From the NCBI GenBank assembly GCA_002914845.1, contig JXTC01000015.1:1806890-1870889 (forward strand): DNA of 64,000 nucleotides, written 5' to 3'. The first letter of the stretch is position 1, and the number at the start of each line of letters is the position of its first letter. Under the pieces are notes generated by a model. It had not been told where the DNA came from. It was given only the letters and a program-made list of their open reading frames with translations, and made no database searches. Shown here in pieces: positions 61,591-64,000 of this stretch. A program made the translations under genes and the position numbers. This DNA comes from Trema orientale. Taxonomy: Eukaryota > Streptophyta > Magnoliopsida > Rosales > Cannabaceae.

Positions 61591-62204
61591 AATGCAAAAT
61601 ATGTTCTTTCCGGTTGAGAATTCATGTTGTATGTCTTTTTAAAAAATTGGTATTAGTTTATGACCCTAATTATTTATTTATTTATCGATTTTTGGCCCGT
61701 TTTATCGTCTTTTACATCTATTAATAAGAAATCACTAATAAATAATATATTTTTTTCTTGATATATCAATTATACTTGGTATATTTTTAAATGTACTGAG
61801 TTATGATATTGATGACTGTTAATAGATATATTTTCAGACGTGCTTTATATTTAGTCAAGCTTTTTATAAATATATATATTTTGTGAACTGAGTTTTTAAA
61901 AATATGCATTGAAGTAGTGGAATTAGTATATATGAAAATAAACTGAGTATATATATAGATAAACTAAGAGAAAAATGAATGTACTATTCAATGGTAAGTT
62001 TTCGTTAATAGCAGTAAAATATATTTTTCTACAATTCCAGGAATTCATAAACATTAAAAGAAGTTTAAAAATCTCTTACCTACGAGTGTTTATGGTTTAG
62101 TTTCGTCGGTTTAATAGTAAAACCATAAACCAAGCTAAATTATCGATTTATTTCAGTTTAGTTTCAATGGTTTCAAATTCTTAGGTGAAACCACAACCAA
62201 ACTA
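61591..62204. other. Intergenic with a small inverted repeat
   Basis: AT-rich. Near 62090-62205, TATGGTTTAGTTTCG faces ACCAAACTATACA, perhaps the remains of a MITE. Nothing else is recognised. Confidence 0.35.
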
Positions 62205-62956
62205 TACAACATGATTCGATTGAAACAACGGTATCCTATTTCCCCTTATTTTTTTCTTCTATGTGCGAAGGAGTTTTCTACTCTTTTATTGGAGACTGGT
62301 CGAAGAAAATCTATCACGGAATTTTCCTGTATTGGTGGTCCTAGAAAAAGTCACTTGTTCTTTGCTAATGATAGCCTTATCTTTTGTAAGGCTAATGCCC
62401 TTGAATCAGGCGATCTTGAAGATATTGAAAACTTAGTAAAATGCTTCTGAACAGTGTATTAATATGGGAAAATCTTTTATTACTTTTAGTCATAACGTTC
62501 AAGCAAGAGAGCATGAATCTATCTAAGAATTTTGGATGTAGTTTCTTGTAACTCATTTATCAAATATCTTCGACTTCCTTCTATTATTGGGAGACAAAAA
62601 AAACAGGCTTTGATGAACATTAAAGATAGAATATGGAAAAAAAAAAAACTTCATTTATGGAAGAATATACTATTTTTTTTGTGGAGCAAGGAGGTACTTA
62701 TCAAAACTGTAGCCATGGCCATACCTGCATATACCATGGGTGTTTCCCGATTCCCTCTTTCTCTTTGTAAGGTTGGGCTTTAAGGACTTAGAAATTTTAA
62801 TCAAGCCCTTCTAGTGAAGCAGGGATGGCGTATTATTCAAACTTCAAATTTTTTTATGACTAGAGTTTTGAAGTTTAAAAATTTCAATGAATGCTCATTC
62901 ATATAGGTAGAAGAAGGTTCTAATCCTTCCTACATATGGAGAAATATTTGGTGGGT
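62205..62956 (+). mobile_element. L1-type LINE fragment (reverse transcriptase and downstream)
   Basis: The first segment (62211-62450) resembles plant L1 reverse transcriptase: RYPISPYFFLLCAKE matches the G.PLSP.LF.LC.E motif, and SHLFFANDSLIFCKA matches HLFFADDSL.F, but with Asn in place of the first catalytic Asp. The next segment (about 62532-62780) has YLRLPSIIGRQKK and EVLIKTVAMAIPAYTM. A third has QALLVKQGWRIIQT. The frame changes between them, both ends are missing, and the fragment breaks off near 62956. Inactive. Confidence 0.85.
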
Positions 62957-64000
62957 ATAACGTCCGGTAATTTTAACTCTGACGTACATATAATTTATAA
63001 ATAAAATTTGACAAATTAGAAGTATTAATGTTTTTATATAAGCGAAATATAGTAAATCATGTGAGCGTACAAAAAAAAAAAAAAGCCTTTTCAGTTTTAA
63101 GAAGAAAATAATAGATTTTTTTAATGTTATTTATTTACATATATTATACATAGTATTGAAAAGTAGGCCAGTATCCAAAAACCTTTTACATAACTATATA
63201 CATAGCGAGCTCTCTACCTACAGTTTTATTAAAAGTCAATATACACAATCATGATTGGGATTTGGCTTCTATCCACATATTCATATATCAAACATCATTA
63301 CATGTAATGTAAGAACTAATAAGTAATAACTCAGTAAGTAACACTATGCATGATTTTCTTATGAACATTTCACAAGATCATATCTCAAAAATAGGGCCCT
63401 TTGTGTACTACATTGCCTGGTCAGAGCAGTAGACCTGTCACTGAGCCGCATAATATAACATATCATAAATGGCCACAACATAGGCAACATGGAGGTTTTT
63501 ATATGAAAACTTCATTAATTTCAATGTACATCAGAGGTCATGCCTATGCTACTAACATATTAATTCCCATTAGGATCTAACCTATTAAGGGTATACTTTT
63601 CATATATTTGGAACGTCAGTCTACTACTGATAGAGTCCATAATAGCCATATAATTTGTGATATTCCTTTATGTTTTAATGATTAAAAAATACTTAAATAT
63701 TAGATTTTGATTATGTTTCAGATTCTATGGAGTAGATTGAAGATTTGGATCAATATAGCATGATTTGCGTGCAAAATCCAGAGTCCAAGAAATTACACTG
63801 ACCAGAAGAGGTTTTTACTTAAGGCGTAGGCATGTTCCATCTACCCAGTACGTGCAAAGAAGAAGTTCGCAGATAGAGCGTGGGCACGCCTTATTGGTCG
63901 ATGTAATTTTGATTTATTTAGAAACAAAGATGTGAATGACAGCTGGAAAGATTTATTTGCTTATCTTTAGGAAAGTTTCCCGGTTGTTAATATTCCCTAT
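62957..64000. other. Unidentified repeat, possible LTR fragment
   Basis: The LINE similarity ends abruptly at TATAACGTCCGGTAA. The following 700 bp are non-coding and include CCTGGTCAGAGCAGTAGACC near 63416, in the style of a retrotransposon LTR. From about 63735 a stretch reads weakly as protein (RAWARLIGRCNFDLFRN) but I do not recognise the family. The window ends here. Confidence 0.25.

Noticed and set aside
1-64000. CRISPR arrays, operons or bacterial-type terminators
   Set aside because: The sequence is plant nuclear DNA; the tandem repeats present lack regular unique spacers.

Overview
This is nuclear DNA of a flowering plant, almost certainly a eudicot and possibly a woody rosid; the species cannot be named from the sequence alone. 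Signs are multi-exon genes with GT-AG introns, AT-rich introns and spacers, CT-rich 5' leaders, plant-type CACTA, MULE and hAT elements, plant Ty1/copia and Ty3/gypsy remnants, and protein families with plant-specific architecture. No CRISPR array, operon, rRNA or functional tRNA gene was seen.

Layout. 1-1.47 kb: remnant of a gypsy-type LTR. 1.47-about 8.6 kb: a decayed CACTA (En/Spm) transposon whose genes lie on the minus strand and whose transposase gene is interrupted by a hAT-type MITE. 9.6-11.2 kb: a MITE and a tRNA-derived SINE with a duplicated promoter unit and clear target duplications. 11.26-16.2 kb: gene 1 (+), an AAK1-like NAK-family protein kinase (7 coding exons, 698 aa). 16.2-20.2 kb: poly-T, a MULE-type MITE with perfect 9-bp duplications, copia and gypsy remnants and a 39-bp minisatellite. 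20.5-27.7 kb: gene 2 (+), an EMSY-LIKE ENT/Agenet chromatin protein (10 coding exons, 434 aa). 28.6 kb: another MITE. 30.26-52.48 kb: a retrotransposon nest with two copies (A plus, C minus) of one SIRE-like copia family and two tail-to-tail copies (B1 plus, B2 minus) of a Tnt1/Tork-like copia. Copy C sits inside B2, and a partial duplicate of gene 3 is trapped between A and B1. 52.7-55.5 kb: a MITE and two tandem repeats. 55.86-61.02 kb: gene 3 (-), N-terminal asparagine amidohydrolase NTAN1 (8 coding exons, 397 aa). 61.2-64 kb: a MITE, an L1-type LINE fragment and an unidentified repeat.

The three genes act in separate processes: endocytic adaptor phosphorylation, reading of chromatin marks, and the Asn branch of the N-degron pathway. 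From memory, the EML and NTAN1 genes are also near neighbours in Arabidopsis (AT2G44440 and AT2G44420), so this pair looks like conserved microsynteny forced apart by about 28 kb of mostly transposon DNA. All three coding models were rebuilt exon by exon by eye and each total is divisible by three with intact splice signals.

Most distinctive points: the tail-to-tail Tork junction, the NTAN1 fragment caught in the nest, an LTR-like promoter block in front of an extra 3' reading frame in SIRE-like copy C, the SINE with two tandem pol III promoter heads, twin TTCAGCAG splice acceptors in two genes, and a GC-AG intron in the kinase gene. I did not find a convincing wholly new biological system.
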